Below, in pieces: positions 35,940 to 44,958 of a DNA stretch of 64,000 bases. Within the stretch, counting starts at the first letter, position 1. Each line of letters opens with the position of its first letter. The position numbers were made by a program, and so were the translations under genes. This DNA is from Herbidospora sakaeratensis (GTDB lineage Bacteria; Actinomycetota; Actinomycetes; Streptosporangiales; Streptosporangiaceae), in assembly GCF_001570525.1 (NCBI RefSeq), contig NZ_BBXC01000020.1, forward strand, positions 62,001 through 126,000, read 5' to 3'. Below the pieces are notes generated by a model that did no database searches, was not told the DNA's origin, and worked only from the letters and a program-made list of their open reading frames with translations.

Positions 35940-36604
35940 CCATCCGCGTGCTCATCGCCGACGACCAGGCCATGGTCAGGGAGGGCTTCTCCATCCTGCT
36001 CGGCGTCCAGCCGGGCATCGAGGTGGTCGGCACGGCCGTCGACGGGGCCGACGCCGTGGCCAAGGCCGCCGAGCTGGCTCCCGACGTGATCATCATGGAC
36101 GTCCGGATGCCCGGCATGAACGGCATCGAGGCCACCCGGGAGATCACCCGCACCCTCCCGGCCCGTGTGCTCATCCTCACCACCTTCGACCTCGACGAAT
36201 ACGTCTACGAGGCGCTCCGCGCCGGAGCGAGCGGCTTCCTGCTGAAGGACGCCTCCGGCGGTCAGCTGGCCGAGGCGATCAGGGTCGTCGCGGCGGGCGA
36301 CGCGCTGCTCGCGCCGGGCGTGACCCGCCGCCTGATCAGTCAGTTCGCCCGGCAGGGCGGCGTCGCGGTGCCCGAGGTCACCGAACGGATCGCCGGGCTG
36401 ACCGAACGGGAGACCGAGGTACTGGTCCTGGTCGCCCGCGGCCTGTCGAACACCGAGATCGCCGCCGCCATCCACGTGGCCGAGCAGACCGTCAAGTCCC
36501 ACGTCGGCCGCATCCTGTCCAAGCTCCACCTGCGCGACCGCACCCAGGCGGCCGTCTTCGCCTATGAGACCGGCCTGGTCACCCCCGGCCGGATGACCTT
36601 CTAA
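35936..36604 (+). CDS. NarL/FixJ-type response regulator
   Basis: A 222-residue regulator: receiver domain with ADDQ, phosphoacceptor Asp in VIIMDVRMPGMNG (about 54) and LLKDA; LuxR-type HTH with LTERETEVLVLVARGLSNTEIA and VKSHVGRILSKLHLRDR. It is coupled to the preceding kinase. The alpha/beta hydrolase gene 11 nt downstream is probably in the same operon. Confidence 0.85.
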   Translation: MTIRVLIADDQAMVREGFSILLGVQPGIEVVGTAVDGADAVAKAAELAPDVIIMDVRMPGMNGIEATREITRTLPARVLILTTFDLDEYVYEALRAGASGFLLKDASGGQLAEAIRVVAAGDALLAPGVTRRLISQFARQGGVAVPEVTERIAGLTERETEVLVLVARGLSNTEIAAAIHVAEQTVKSHVGRILSKLHLRDRTQAAVFAYETGLVTPGRMTF

Positions 36605-36615
36605 GGAACCCCCTC

Positions 36616-37761
36616 ATGACAAGAGTTCTCTTTCGCATGCTCAGAATCCTGATCGCCCTCGTGGCCTCGCTGCTCGCCTTCGTGGCCGGGGCGCTCGTCC
36701 TCGGCGGCTATGTGCCCGCGATCCCGAAGGCCGGCGTCATCGGCCCGGTGCTGACCGGCCAGTATCCGCTGCACGTCGCCCTGATCGGGCTGACCGGCCT
36801 GCTGCTCGGGCTGCTGGCGCTGCGGCTGGGCCTGCGGCGGTGGGGCCGCGTGCTGACCGTGGTCACCTCGGTCGCGACCGCCGGGGCGGTGGTCGTGGCG
36901 GGCGTGCAGGCCAAGGCGGCCTACCAGGCCGGGACCGACGTCCAGTGGGCGGAGATGTTCACCCAGATCGCCTACCCCGGCGTGCGGCCCGACGTCACCG
37001 AGACGTTCGCCGGCGACCTCCAGGCCGACGTCTACCTGCCGCGTGGCGCCTCGGCCAGGACCCCGGCGATCGTGCTGGCCCACGCGGGCGGCTTCCACAC
37101 CTTCGACCGCGCCGACCTGCGCGGCACCGGCCGCTGGCTGGCCGACCATGGCGTGGCCGCCGTCGCCGTCGACTACCGCCTGTCGGCCCCGGGCGCGCCC
37201 ACCTGGGACAGGGCCCCGCAGGACTTCGTCTGCGCCCTCGCCTGGACCCGCGCCAACGCGGCCCGGTTCAACCTCGACGTCGACCGGTTGTCGGTGGGCG
37301 GCATGTCGGCCGGCGGCGGCCTGGCCCTGAACGCCGCCTACCGCCTCCAGGCCGGAGAGGCCACGTCGAGCTGCGGCGACGTCCCGCCGCCTCCGGCGAG
37401 CGTGGTCGGGTTCTACCCGGTCACCGACGTGTCGGAGATGTGGACCCGGAACATCGACGGCAGCCGGAACGCGGCGGTGCTCTACACCGGCGGCAGCCCG
37501 TCGGAGTTCCCCGCCCGCTACCGCGAGGTCTCTCCGAAGACGTTCGTCCGGCCGGGTCTCATGCCGACCCTCCTGGTCGTCGGGGACCGCGACCGCAGCG
37601 CCCGCCCCGAGGACGTGACGGCTTTCGCCCGGCTGCTGACTGACCACGGAGTGCCGGTGACCACGAAGATCCTGCCGTTCGCCGAGCACTCCCCCGACGA
37701 CGCCTACGGCAGCCTCCCCGCCCAGCACAGCCGCCAGATCCTCCTGGACTTCCTTTCATAG
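36616..37761 (+). CDS. membrane-anchored alpha/beta hydrolase
   Basis: A 381-residue protein. Three N-terminal hydrophobic helices (about 8-30, 50-70, 75-100) anchor an extracytoplasmic hydrolase domain (about 130-381). HAGGF is the oxyanion motif, GGMSAGGG holds the nucleophile Ser, GDRDR the acid and AEHSPDD the His, as in the hormone-sensitive-lipase/carboxylesterase group. It follows the two-component pair closely. Confidence 0.75.
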   Translation: MTRVLFRMLRILIALVASLLAFVAGALVLGGYVPAIPKAGVIGPVLTGQYPLHVALIGLTGLLLGLLALRLGLRRWGRVLTVVTSVATAGAVVVAGVQAKAAYQAGTDVQWAEMFTQIAYPGVRPDVTETFAGDLQADVYLPRGASARTPAIVLAHAGGFHTFDRADLRGTGRWLADHGVAAVAVDYRLSAPGAPTWDRAPQDFVCALAWTRANAARFNLDVDRLSVGGMSAGGGLALNAAYRLQAGEATSSCGDVPPPPASVVGFYPVTDVSEMWTRNIDGSRNAAVLYTGGSPSEFPARYREVSPKTFVRPGLMPTLLVVGDRDRSARPEDVTAFARLLTDHGVPVTTKILPFAEHSPDDAYGSLPAQHSRQILLDFLS

Positions 37762-37797
37762 CGTTATTGATTTGGTTACCATACAAACTAAGACCTC

Positions 37798-37828
37798 AGG
37801 CCCCGCCGCACTCTCCCCGGCGGGGCCT
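37798..37828. terminator. bidirectional terminator between convergent genes
   Basis: An 11-bp perfect stem, 37798-37808 with 37818-37828, and a 9-nt loop. It lies 37 nt after the hydrolase stop and 8 nt from the end of the convergent lipoprotein gene. Confidence 0.75.
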
Positions 37829-37835
37829 GCACACG

Positions 37836-38588
37836 TCACTCGCCCGGCAGCAGGTACCGCCACGACAGGACGAACACGCCCGCCTTCGTCTCGAAGATCG
37901 GCAGCCCGGCGTCCGGGACCGGCGGAGCGGCCTTGACCAGCGCCGGGACCTCCGCGCCCGTCAGATCTTTCTGCCACACCGGGTCGATCTGGCCCGACGG
38001 CTCCGGCACGCCCGCCGGCCACGGGGTGCGCTCGCCCTCGGCGGTCGGCACCGACTCGGCGGCCACGCGGATCCGGTCGGAGGTGTAGGGCTCCTTCTTC
38101 TCGGCCGCCTTGGCCGCCAGTCCGTCGAGGAGCTTCTTGGCGTCGACGAGCTCCTTGGGGTAGAACTCGGCGACCTGGTCGAGCGCCTCGGCCTTGACCT
38201 CGATCATCTTGCCGTCGTCGCCCGCGACGCCCAGCACGGTCGCCGGGATGTCGGTCACCATCGGCGCACCCGGCTTCGGCGTGGCGGTGGGCGGCTGCCC
38301 GGTCAGATACTTCTTCAACGCGTCGACGGTCTGGGTGACCTCGGCCGCGGAAATGGTCGTCTTGTACGCCGCGTCGGCGATCACCAGGCCGTCGCCGTAG
38401 ACGACCACGCGGGGGGCGCGCAGCACGTTCGTGCTGGCGGTGACGAACCCGCCTTCGGCCCGCAGCACCGCGACCGGCGTGGCCGGCGCGCTCTGCTCCG
38501 GCTCGGCCGCGGTCGCGGCGAGTTCGCCGCCGCCACAGGCCGTGGCCAGCGACAACAGGGCCACCAGCAGGGTGGTTCTCAGTCTCAT
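37836..38588 (-). CDS. lipoprotein of unknown function
   Basis: A 250-residue lipoprotein with a signal ending at the lipobox ATACG (Cys about 18), then a Pro/Ala-rich spacer and an extracytoplasmic domain of no recognised family. It lies 31 bp downstream of a kinase gene on the same strand, so it may be an accessory sensor or a target of that two-component system. Confidence 0.7.
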   Translation of the reverse strand: MRLRTTLLVALLSLATACGGGELAATAAEPEQSAPATPVAVLRAEGGFVTASTNVLRAPRVVVYGDGLVIADAAYKTTISAAEVTQTVDALKKYLTGQPPTATPKPGAPMVTDIPATVLGVAGDDGKMIEVKAEALDQVAEFYPKELVDAKKLLDGLAAKAAEKKEPYTSDRIRVAAESVPTAEGERTPWPAGVPEPSGQIDPVWQKDLTGAEVPALVKAAPPVPDAGLPIFETKAGVFVLSWRYLLPGE

Positions 38589-38619
38589 GCCCCAGAGACG
38601 TAAGGCCGGTCGCGGTGGT

Positions 38620-39708
38620 TCAACCGCGCCGCGGCAGCCTGACGGTGACCGCGAGCCCGCCGCCCTCCCTCGGCCGCGCGGCGACCGTGCCGCCGTGGGC
38701 GGTGGCGATGGCCCGCACGATCGACAGGCCGAGACCCGTGCCACGCTCCGACCGCCGCCGGAACGGCTGGAAGATCGTCTCCAGGTCGTACGCCGGCACG
38801 ACCGGCCCGGTGTTCTCGACGGTCAGCTCGACCTCGGCGTCGGCGGCCCGGGTGGTCAGCCAGGCCCGCCCGCCGGGGGCGTTGTGCCTGACGGCGTTCT
38901 CGAACAGGTTCTGCACCAGCCGCTCCACCAGCACCGGATCGCCCTCGGTCACCGCCTCGGCGACGTCGTGGCCGACGGTCACCGCACGCTCGAGGGCCTC
39001 GGCCGCGCCCAGGTCGACGACGTGCTCGACCACGTCGGCCAGGTCGAACGCGGTCGTGTCGGTCAGCGCCTGCTCGCCCTGGGCCAGCGCGAGCAGGCCG
39101 TCGATGAGCCGTTCGTGCCGTTCGTTGACGACGAGCAGCGACTCGCCCAGCCGCACCACCTCGTCTCCTGCCCCGGCGCGGCGAATGGCCACGTCGACGA
39201 GGGTGCGGTTGACCGTGAGCGGGGTGCGCAGCTCGTGGGAGGCGTTGGCGATGAAGCGGCGCTGGCCGTCCTGGGCGCGGGCCAGCCGCCCGAGCACGCC
39301 GTCGAAGATGTCGGCCAGCTGCCGGATCTCGTCGTCGGGGCCGTCGTAGCCGATGCGTTCGGTCAGGTCGTGGCTGAGCGCCACCCGCCGCGCCGCGACG
39401 GTCACCCGGCGGGCCGGGCGCAGCGCCCACCCGGCCGCCTGCCAGCCGGCCGCCGCCGCGATCAGGGTCGCCGCCAGCACCACCAGGCCGCCGAAGCCGC
39501 GCACCCGCTCCTGGGTCTGCTCCAGATAGGTGCGCTTGACGGCCAGTTCGTAGAGGCCCGACAACGACGGGTTCCCGCCGTCGGCGGAGAAGACCAGCGT
39601 CGTCATCTCCTGCGGCAGCGGGCCCATCGTGCTCCGCACGACGAGGAACACGCAGCCCAGCAGCGCCGCGCCGATGACCAGCATCACCCCGCCGAACAGC
39701 AGCGCCAT
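38620..39708 (-). CDS. OmpR-partner sensor histidine kinase
   Basis: A 362-residue kinase: helix 1 (about 5-25), a short outer loop (26-70), helix 2 (about 70-95), HAMP (about 95-150), HisKA with FIANASHELRTPLTV (His about 159) and HATPase with LFENAVRHNAPGG and GTGLGLSIVRAIATAHGG. The ATG at 39708 is the first plausible start after the regulator's stop, 14 nt upstream. No ribosome site is clear. Confidence 0.8.
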   Translation of the reverse strand: MALLFGGVMLVIGAALLGCVFLVVRSTMGPLPQEMTTLVFSADGGNPSLSGLYELAVKRTYLEQTQERVRGFGGLVVLAATLIAAAAGWQAAGWALRPARRVTVAARRVALSHDLTERIGYDGPDDEIRQLADIFDGVLGRLARAQDGQRRFIANASHELRTPLTVNRTLVDVAIRRAGAGDEVVRLGESLLVVNERHERLIDGLLALAQGEQALTDTTAFDLADVVEHVVDLGAAEALERAVTVGHDVAEAVTEGDPVLVERLVQNLFENAVRHNAPGGRAWLTTRAADAEVELTVENTGPVVPAYDLETIFQPFRRRSERGTGLGLSIVRAIATAHGGTVAARPREGGGLAVTVRLPRRG

Positions 39709-39722
39709 CCGGGCCCGGATGC

Positions 39723-40370
39723 TCAGGGCAGGCGATAGCCGACGCCGGGCACGGTCTCGATGACCGCCGGTTCGCCCAGCTTGCGGCGGAGCTTCATCAT
39801 CGTGGTGCGCACCGTGTTGGTGAACGGGTCGGTCTGTTCGTCCCACACCTTCTCCAGCAGTTCCTCGGCCGACACCACGCCGCCCCGCGCCCGCAGCAGC
39901 ACGGCCAGCACGCCGTACTCCTTGCGGGCCAGCGGCACGTACCGCCCGGCCCGGAACACCTGCCGGTGGGCCGAGTCGAGGCTCAGGTCGCCACGCCGCA
40001 ACACCGGCGGGTCGGCCGGGCCCGGCCGGCGGCCGAGGGCCCTGACCCGGGCCACCAGTTCGGCGAAGGCGAAGGGTTTCGGCAGGTAGTCGTCGGCTCC
40101 CAGGGCGAGCCCGGCGATCCGGTCGTGCACGCCGCCCAGCGCGGTCAGCATCAGCACCCGCACGCTCCCGGCCACCGCGCGGCAGACCTCGTCGCCATGG
40201 ACGCCGGGCAGGTCGCGGTCGAGCACCAGCACGTCGTAGTCGCGCTCGGCCAGCAGGGTCAGCGCGGCGGTTCCGGTGTAGGCGACGTCGGCGGTCATCG
40301 ACTCGGCCACCAGCCCGGCCACGACGGCGTCGGCGATCAGTCGTTCGTCTTCGGCGACCAGCACCCGCAT
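39723..40370 (-). CDS. OmpR-type response regulator
   Basis: A 215-residue regulator: receiver domain with AEDE, phosphoacceptor Asp in VLVLDRDLPGVHG (about 51) and LPKPFAFAEL; a winged helix ending MMKLRRKLGEPAVIETVPGVGYRLP. It is the first gene of a regulator-kinase-lipoprotein operon and diverges from the MBOAT gene. Confidence 0.85.
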   Translation of the reverse strand: MRVLVAEDERLIADAVVAGLVAESMTADVAYTGTAALTLLAERDYDVLVLDRDLPGVHGDEVCRAVAGSVRVLMLTALGGVHDRIAGLALGADDYLPKPFAFAELVARVRALGRRPGPADPPVLRRGDLSLDSAHRQVFRAGRYVPLARKEYGVLAVLLRARGGVVSAEELLEKVWDEQTDPFTNTVRTTMMKLRRKLGEPAVIETVPGVGYRLP

Positions 40371-40458
40371 TCGGCCCAGGATGTCAGAAGGCGAATAACG
40401 CGGGCATAACCGATTCCCGTTACGACGGCCCGACGAGAATTCTGGTGGACTCCCGGCG

Positions 40459-41808
40459 ATGTCTTTCGCCTCACCACTGTTCCTGTGGTTCTTCATGCCG
40501 GCCACCCTGGTGGCCTATTGGCTGCTGCCCGGGTTCAGGAACGGCATCGTCGCGGCGGCCAGCCTGGTTTTCTACGCGTGGGGCGCGGGGGCGTACACGC
40601 TGCTGCTGTTATCGGCCATCGCGGTGAACTACGTGGCGGGCCGGGTGCTCGACCGGATCGAACGCCGCAGAACGGCGGTGCTCGTCGCGGCCGTCACGTG
40701 GAACCTGTCGATTCTCGCGGTGTGGAAGTACGCCGGATTCGCCACCGAGCAGATCCGCGCCCTCGGCCTGGAAGGCGTGCCGCTGGTCGAACTGGCGCTG
40801 CCGATCGGCATCTCGTTCTTCACCTTCCACCACATCTCCTATGTCGTGGACGTCTACCGGCGCAGCACGCCGGCGCAGACCAGCGTGGTCGGCTTCGTGA
40901 CGTACATCGCGATGTTCCCGCAGCTCGTGGCCGGTCCGATCGTGAGATATCACGAGATCTCGGGGCAGCTGGCCAAGCCCGTCGAGGGCGGGCTCGCGGC
41001 CGGGTTCCCGAGGTTCGCGCTGGGGCTGGCCAAGAAGGTGGTCATCGCCGACTCGCTCGCGCCGATCGCCGACGCCGCGTTCGCGCCCGGCGCGGAGATG
41101 TCGACCATGACGGCCTGGGTGGGCGCGCTGGCGTACACGCTGCAGATCTATTTCGATTTCTCCGGCTACTCGGACATGGCGATCGGCCTCGGGCTGATGA
41201 TCGGATTCCGTCTTCCGGAGAACTTCGACCGGCCCTATTCGGCCCATTCGATAACCGATTTCTGGCGGCGCTGGCACATGTCGTTGTCGAGGTGGTTCCG
41301 CGACTACGTCTACATTCCGCTCGGCGGCAACCGGCACGGCCCGTGGCAGACCTATCGGAATCTGCTCACCATTTTCGTGTTGTGCGGTCTGTGGCACGGC
41401 GCCGACTGGACCTTCCTCGTCTGGGGCCTCTATCACGGCTTTCTGCTGATCGCCGAACGGCTGCTGCGTTTCCCGCCCGGCCGCGCGGTCACGTTCTTAC
41501 TGGTCGTCTTCGGCTGGGTGCCGTTCCGCGCCGAGAGCCTGCCGGCCGCGTGGGACATGCTCGGCGCGATGGTGACGTGGCGGCCCGGCCCCCTCGACGA
41601 GTTCGTCGCCCACGCCGCCAACCCGCAACGCCTGGCCGTCTTCGTGCTCGCCCTGCTCGTCGTCCTCCTGCCCGGCCGCCCGCTCGGCCCGCTGGTCGCG
41701 ACCGGCCCGCGCCCGCTCCGCGCCGCGGTGACCTGGCTGGCCGCCCCCTACGCCGCCCTGCTGGTCGCCGCCGGCACCTTCAGCCCGTTCCTCTACTACC
41801 AGTTCTGA
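40459..41808 (+). CDS. MBOAT-family O-acyltransferase (AlgI-like)
   Basis: A 449-residue multi-spanning protein (10-12 helices). AlgI/DltB/PatA-type features are clear: LPIGISFFTFHHISYVVDVYR, AGPIVRY, YFDFSGYSDMAIGLGLM, FWRRWHMSLSRWFRDYVYIPLGG and the catalytic His in CGLWHGADW. It moves acetyl groups across the membrane for O-acetylation of a polysaccharide. The next gene encodes the matching outer-face SGNH protein. Confidence 0.85.
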   Translation: MSFASPLFLWFFMPATLVAYWLLPGFRNGIVAAASLVFYAWGAGAYTLLLLSAIAVNYVAGRVLDRIERRRTAVLVAAVTWNLSILAVWKYAGFATEQIRALGLEGVPLVELALPIGISFFTFHHISYVVDVYRRSTPAQTSVVGFVTYIAMFPQLVAGPIVRYHEISGQLAKPVEGGLAAGFPRFALGLAKKVVIADSLAPIADAAFAPGAEMSTMTAWVGALAYTLQIYFDFSGYSDMAIGLGLMIGFRLPENFDRPYSAHSITDFWRRWHMSLSRWFRDYVYIPLGGNRHGPWQTYRNLLTIFVLCGLWHGADWTFLVWGLYHGFLLIAERLLRFPPGRAVTFLLVVFGWVPFRAESLPAAWDMLGAMVTWRPGPLDEFVAHAANPQRLAVFVLALLVVLLPGRPLGPLVATGPRPLRAAVTWLAAPYAALLVAAGTFSPFLYYQF

Positions 41809-41819
41809 GGTGGACGCCC

Positions 41820-42791
41820 ATGCGAACCCGCCTGGCCGCACTGTTGTTCTTCTTCCTCCCGGCCATCGCCTTCGCCGCCGGAGCCCGCGCCGTGGAGATG
41901 GAGAACAAGCCGCTGCCGCCGGTACCGGCCCTCGACGGCGACTGGAACTCGTGGGCCACCGCCCACCTGCCGTTACGCGACCAGGCGGTGCGCGCCAACG
42001 TCGCCCTGACCGAGGCGCTGTTCGGCCACGCCCCCGCCTACGGCTTCGGCTACCCCAAGGTCATCGAGGGCGAGGAGGGCTGGCTCTACTTCGGCGACGA
42101 CGTGACCGAAGCCTGCCGCCAGAAGCACCCGATCGCCGAGACGATCACGGCCCTGCGCCGGCTGGCCGAACGCGTCGAGGCGGCCGGGAAACGGTTCGTC
42201 CTCACCGTCGCCCCCGACAAGACGACGATCAGTCCGCAGTGGCTCCCGGCGCGTTTCCCCGGCCACGACTGCCTGCGCGCCCGCAAACAGGAGTTCTGGA
42301 CCGCACTTGAGAAGGCCGACCTCCCCGGGTACGTCGACCTGCGCGCCCCCTTGGAGCGACTCCAGCGCACCACGGGACAGCCGGCCTACTGGCGCACCGA
42401 CAGCCACTGGACCGACCGCGCCGCCGCGACCTACGCCGCCGAACTGGCCCACGCCCTCGATCCCGGCCTGGCCGCGAAAACCGGCCTCGTCTTCACCGGC
42501 CGCGCGCCCCGCGAGGGCGACCTGGGCATACTGCTCGGCGCCCCCCGCGAGGAGACGATCGACCGCTACCGCCTCGACCGCACGGGCGCGCCGCGCTACG
42601 AGCCGAAGACCGTGCTGATCGGCGACTCGTTCACCCGCAACTCGATGCCGTGGCTGACGCCGTACTTCGCGAACCTGTCCTACCAGCGCAACGACGGCCC
42701 GGTGACGTGGCACGACGCCGAGACGGTGATCGTCGAGATCGTCGAACGCCACCTGGTCGGCGGCAGCTCGCCCATGCTCGGCCTCGACTGA
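41820..42791 (+). CDS. AlgJ/AlgX-like SGNH acetyltransferase
   Basis: A 323-residue exported or membrane-anchored protein with an N-terminal hydrophobic segment (4-21). GDSFTRNSM carries the Ser of the SGNH fold and DSHWTD (about 198-203) the Asp/His of AlgX/AlgJ-type enzymes. It would receive acetyl from the MBOAT partner and modify a polysaccharide outside. GAGGTGG over the upstream stop codon is its ribosome site; spacing is 11 nt from the MBOAT gene. No polymer synthase is in view. Confidence 0.8.
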   Translation: MRTRLAALLFFFLPAIAFAAGARAVEMENKPLPPVPALDGDWNSWATAHLPLRDQAVRANVALTEALFGHAPAYGFGYPKVIEGEEGWLYFGDDVTEACRQKHPIAETITALRRLAERVEAAGKRFVLTVAPDKTTISPQWLPARFPGHDCLRARKQEFWTALEKADLPGYVDLRAPLERLQRTTGQPAYWRTDSHWTDRAAATYAAELAHALDPGLAAKTGLVFTGRAPREGDLGILLGAPREETIDRYRLDRTGAPRYEPKTVLIGDSFTRNSMPWLTPYFANLSYQRNDGPVTWHDAETVIVEIVERHLVGGSSPMLGLD

Positions 42792-42868
42792 AATTTTCAC
42801 CCCCATTCCAGGTCAGCGGGGGGTTCCGAGACGCCGTCGTGTACATCTCCAGCACGGGCGGCCAACCA

Positions 42869-42882
42869 TGTGAGCGCTCCCA
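42869..42882. promoter_or_regulatory. CebR-like operator
   Basis: TGTGAGCGCTCCCA differs at one position from the 14-bp CebR palindrome TGGGAGCGCTCCCA known from actinobacterial cellulase genes. It lies 22 nt upstream of the GH5 ATG, a fitting place for cello-oligosaccharide-relieved repression. Confidence 0.75.
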
Positions 42883-42903
42883 ACCAGCCATGGAGGCTCG
42901 AAC

Positions 42904-44949
42904 ATGAAAAGACTGCGTCTCGCGGTCGCCGCGCTGCTGGCGACCCTCGGGGTGGCCGTCATCCCGCCCCCGGCCCAGGCGGCGGTCGCCTGCTCGGTGA
43001 CGTACGCCAAGACCTGGGACAACGGCGGCGGCTTCGGCGCCAACGTCACCGTCAGGAACCTGGGCGACCCGGTCAGCCCGTGGACGTTGCGGTTCACCTG
43101 GCCCGGCAACCAGCAGGTGGGCCAGGGCTGGAACGGGACCTGGACCCAGTCGGGCCAGAACGTGACCGTGACGGCGCCCTCCTACGCGCAGTCGCTCGGT
43201 TCGGGCGCGAGCGTGACGGTCGGTTTCAACGGGACGTACAGCGGGGCGAACACCGCGCCGAGCGCGTACACCCTCAACGGGGTGACCTGCGGCGGCAGCC
43301 CGTCGCCCTCGCCTTCGCCCTCACCCTCACCCTCGCCCTCGCCGAGCCCTTCTCCTTCGCCGTCGCCCGGTAACGCGATGGCGGTCGTCGCGGCCATGCA
43401 GCCCGGCTGGAACCTGGGCAACTCGCTCGACGCGACCGGCCAGGGCGAGACGTCCTGGGGCAACCCGACGATCACCCCGCAACTGCTGGACAACATCCGC
43501 GCCCAGGGCTTCAACAGCATCCGCATCCCGGTCACCTGGGGTCAGTATCTGGGCGGCGCCCCCAACTACACGATCAGCTCCGCCCACCTGAACCGGGTGA
43601 AGGAGGTCGTCGGCTGGGCCCTCGCCGACGGCTTCTACGTCATGATCAACATTCACCACGACTCGTGGCAGTGGATCAACACGATGCCGACGGACCGCAC
43701 GAACGTGCTGGCCAAGTACAACGCCGTCTGGACCCAGATCGCCGCGGCCTTCCGCGACCACTCGCCCAAGCTGCTCTTCGAGAGCGTCAACGAGCCCCAG
43801 TTCACCGGCAGCTCCGGCGACGCCCAGAACGCCACCCTGCTGAACGAGCTCAACACCTCGTTCCGCACGATCGTCCGGAACTCGGGTGGCGGCAACGCGA
43901 GCCGGCTGCTGGTCCTGCCGACCCTGCACACCTCCGCCGACCAGGCCAGGATCGACGAGCTGAACAGCACGTTCACCAGCCTGAACGACCGCAACCTGAT
44001 CGCCACCGTGCACTTCTACGGCTACTGGCCCTTCAGCGTGAACGTGGCGGGCGGCACCCGCTTCGACGCGACCGTCCAGCAGGACCTGAACGGCGTCTTC
44101 GACCGGTCGTACAACGGCTTCGTCAGCCGGGGCATCCCCGTGATCATCGGCGAGTACGGCCTGCTCGGCTTCGACCGCCACACCGGCACCGTCCAGCAGG
44201 GCGAGAAGCTCAAGTTCTTCGAATACCTCGGCCACTACGCCCGCCAGCGCGGCATCACGACCATGTTGTGGGACAACGGCCAGCACTTCGGCCGCACCTC
44301 GTTCCAGTGGTCCGACCCCGAACTCGCCGCCCAGATCAAGTCGAGCTGGACCACCCGCTCGGGCACCGCCTCCTCCGACCAGGTCTACGTCCCCCGGACC
44401 GGGACCATCACCGCGAAGTCGCTGACCCTGAACCTCAACGGCACGACCTTCCAGGGCCTCAACGGCCTGACCTCGGGCACCGACTACACCGTCTCGGGAA
44501 GCACGCTGACCTTGACCGCCTCCGCACTGACCCGTCTGGTCGGCTCTCGCGCCTACGGCGTGAACGCCAGCGTGTCGGCCCGCTTCTCGACCGGCGTGCC
44601 GTGGCGGATCAGCATCATCACCTACGACACCCCGCAGGTGGCGGCGTCCACGGGCACGACCAGTGCCTTCACCATCCCCACGACGTTCCGGGGTGACCAG
44701 CTGGCCACGATGGAGGCCAAGTACGCCGACGGCACCTTCGCCGGCCCCCACAACTGGACCGCGTTCAAGGAGTTCGACGTCGCCTTCGCCCCCAGCTACG
44801 CGGCCAACACGATCACGCTGACCCCGGCCTTCTTCGCTGAGGTCGCCGACGCCCGCAAGGTCACCCTGACGCTGCACTTCTGGAGCGGCGCCCAGGTGAC
44901 CTATTACGTGACCAAGTCGGGCTCGACGGTGACCGGCTCGACGAGCTGA
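42904..44949 (+). CDS. secreted GH5 cellulase with CBM2 and X2-like modules
   Basis: A 681-residue exported enzyme. Signal peptide to about 27 (PAQA). CBM2 (28-130, bounded by Cys near 30 and 127). A Pro-Ser linker (about 131-157). GH5 barrel (about 160-495) with the acid Glu297 in ESVNEPQ and nucleophile Glu417 in IIGEYG. Two Ig-like CBM_X2-type modules follow (about 500-590 and 595-681). This is an endo-beta-1,4-glucanase layout. ATG is preceded by GGAGG 7 nt upstream. A CebR-like box lies upstream. Confidence 0.9.
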   Translation: MKRLRLAVAALLATLGVAVIPPPAQAAVACSVTYAKTWDNGGGFGANVTVRNLGDPVSPWTLRFTWPGNQQVGQGWNGTWTQSGQNVTVTAPSYAQSLGSGASVTVGFNGTYSGANTAPSAYTLNGVTCGGSPSPSPSPSPSPSPSPSPSPSPSPGNAMAVVAAMQPGWNLGNSLDATGQGETSWGNPTITPQLLDNIRAQGFNSIRIPVTWGQYLGGAPNYTISSAHLNRVKEVVGWALADGFYVMINIHHDSWQWINTMPTDRTNVLAKYNAVWTQIAAAFRDHSPKLLFESVNEPQFTGSSGDAQNATLLNELNTSFRTIVRNSGGGNASRLLVLPTLHTSADQARIDELNSTFTSLNDRNLIATVHFYGYWPFSVNVAGGTRFDATVQQDLNGVFDRSYNGFVSRGIPVIIGEYGLLGFDRHTGTVQQGEKLKFFEYLGHYARQRGITTMLWDNGQHFGRTSFQWSDPELAAQIKSSWTTRSGTASSDQVYVPRTGTITAKSLTLNLNGTTFQGLNGLTSGTDYTVSGSTLTLTASALTRLVGSRAYGVNASVSARFSTGVPWRISIITYDTPQVAASTGTTSAFTIPTTFRGDQLATMEAKYADGTFAGPHNWTAFKEFDVAFAPSYAANTITLTPAFFAEVADARKVTLTLHFWSGAQVTYYVTKSGSTVTGSTS

Positions 44950-44958
44950 TCCGGCCGG

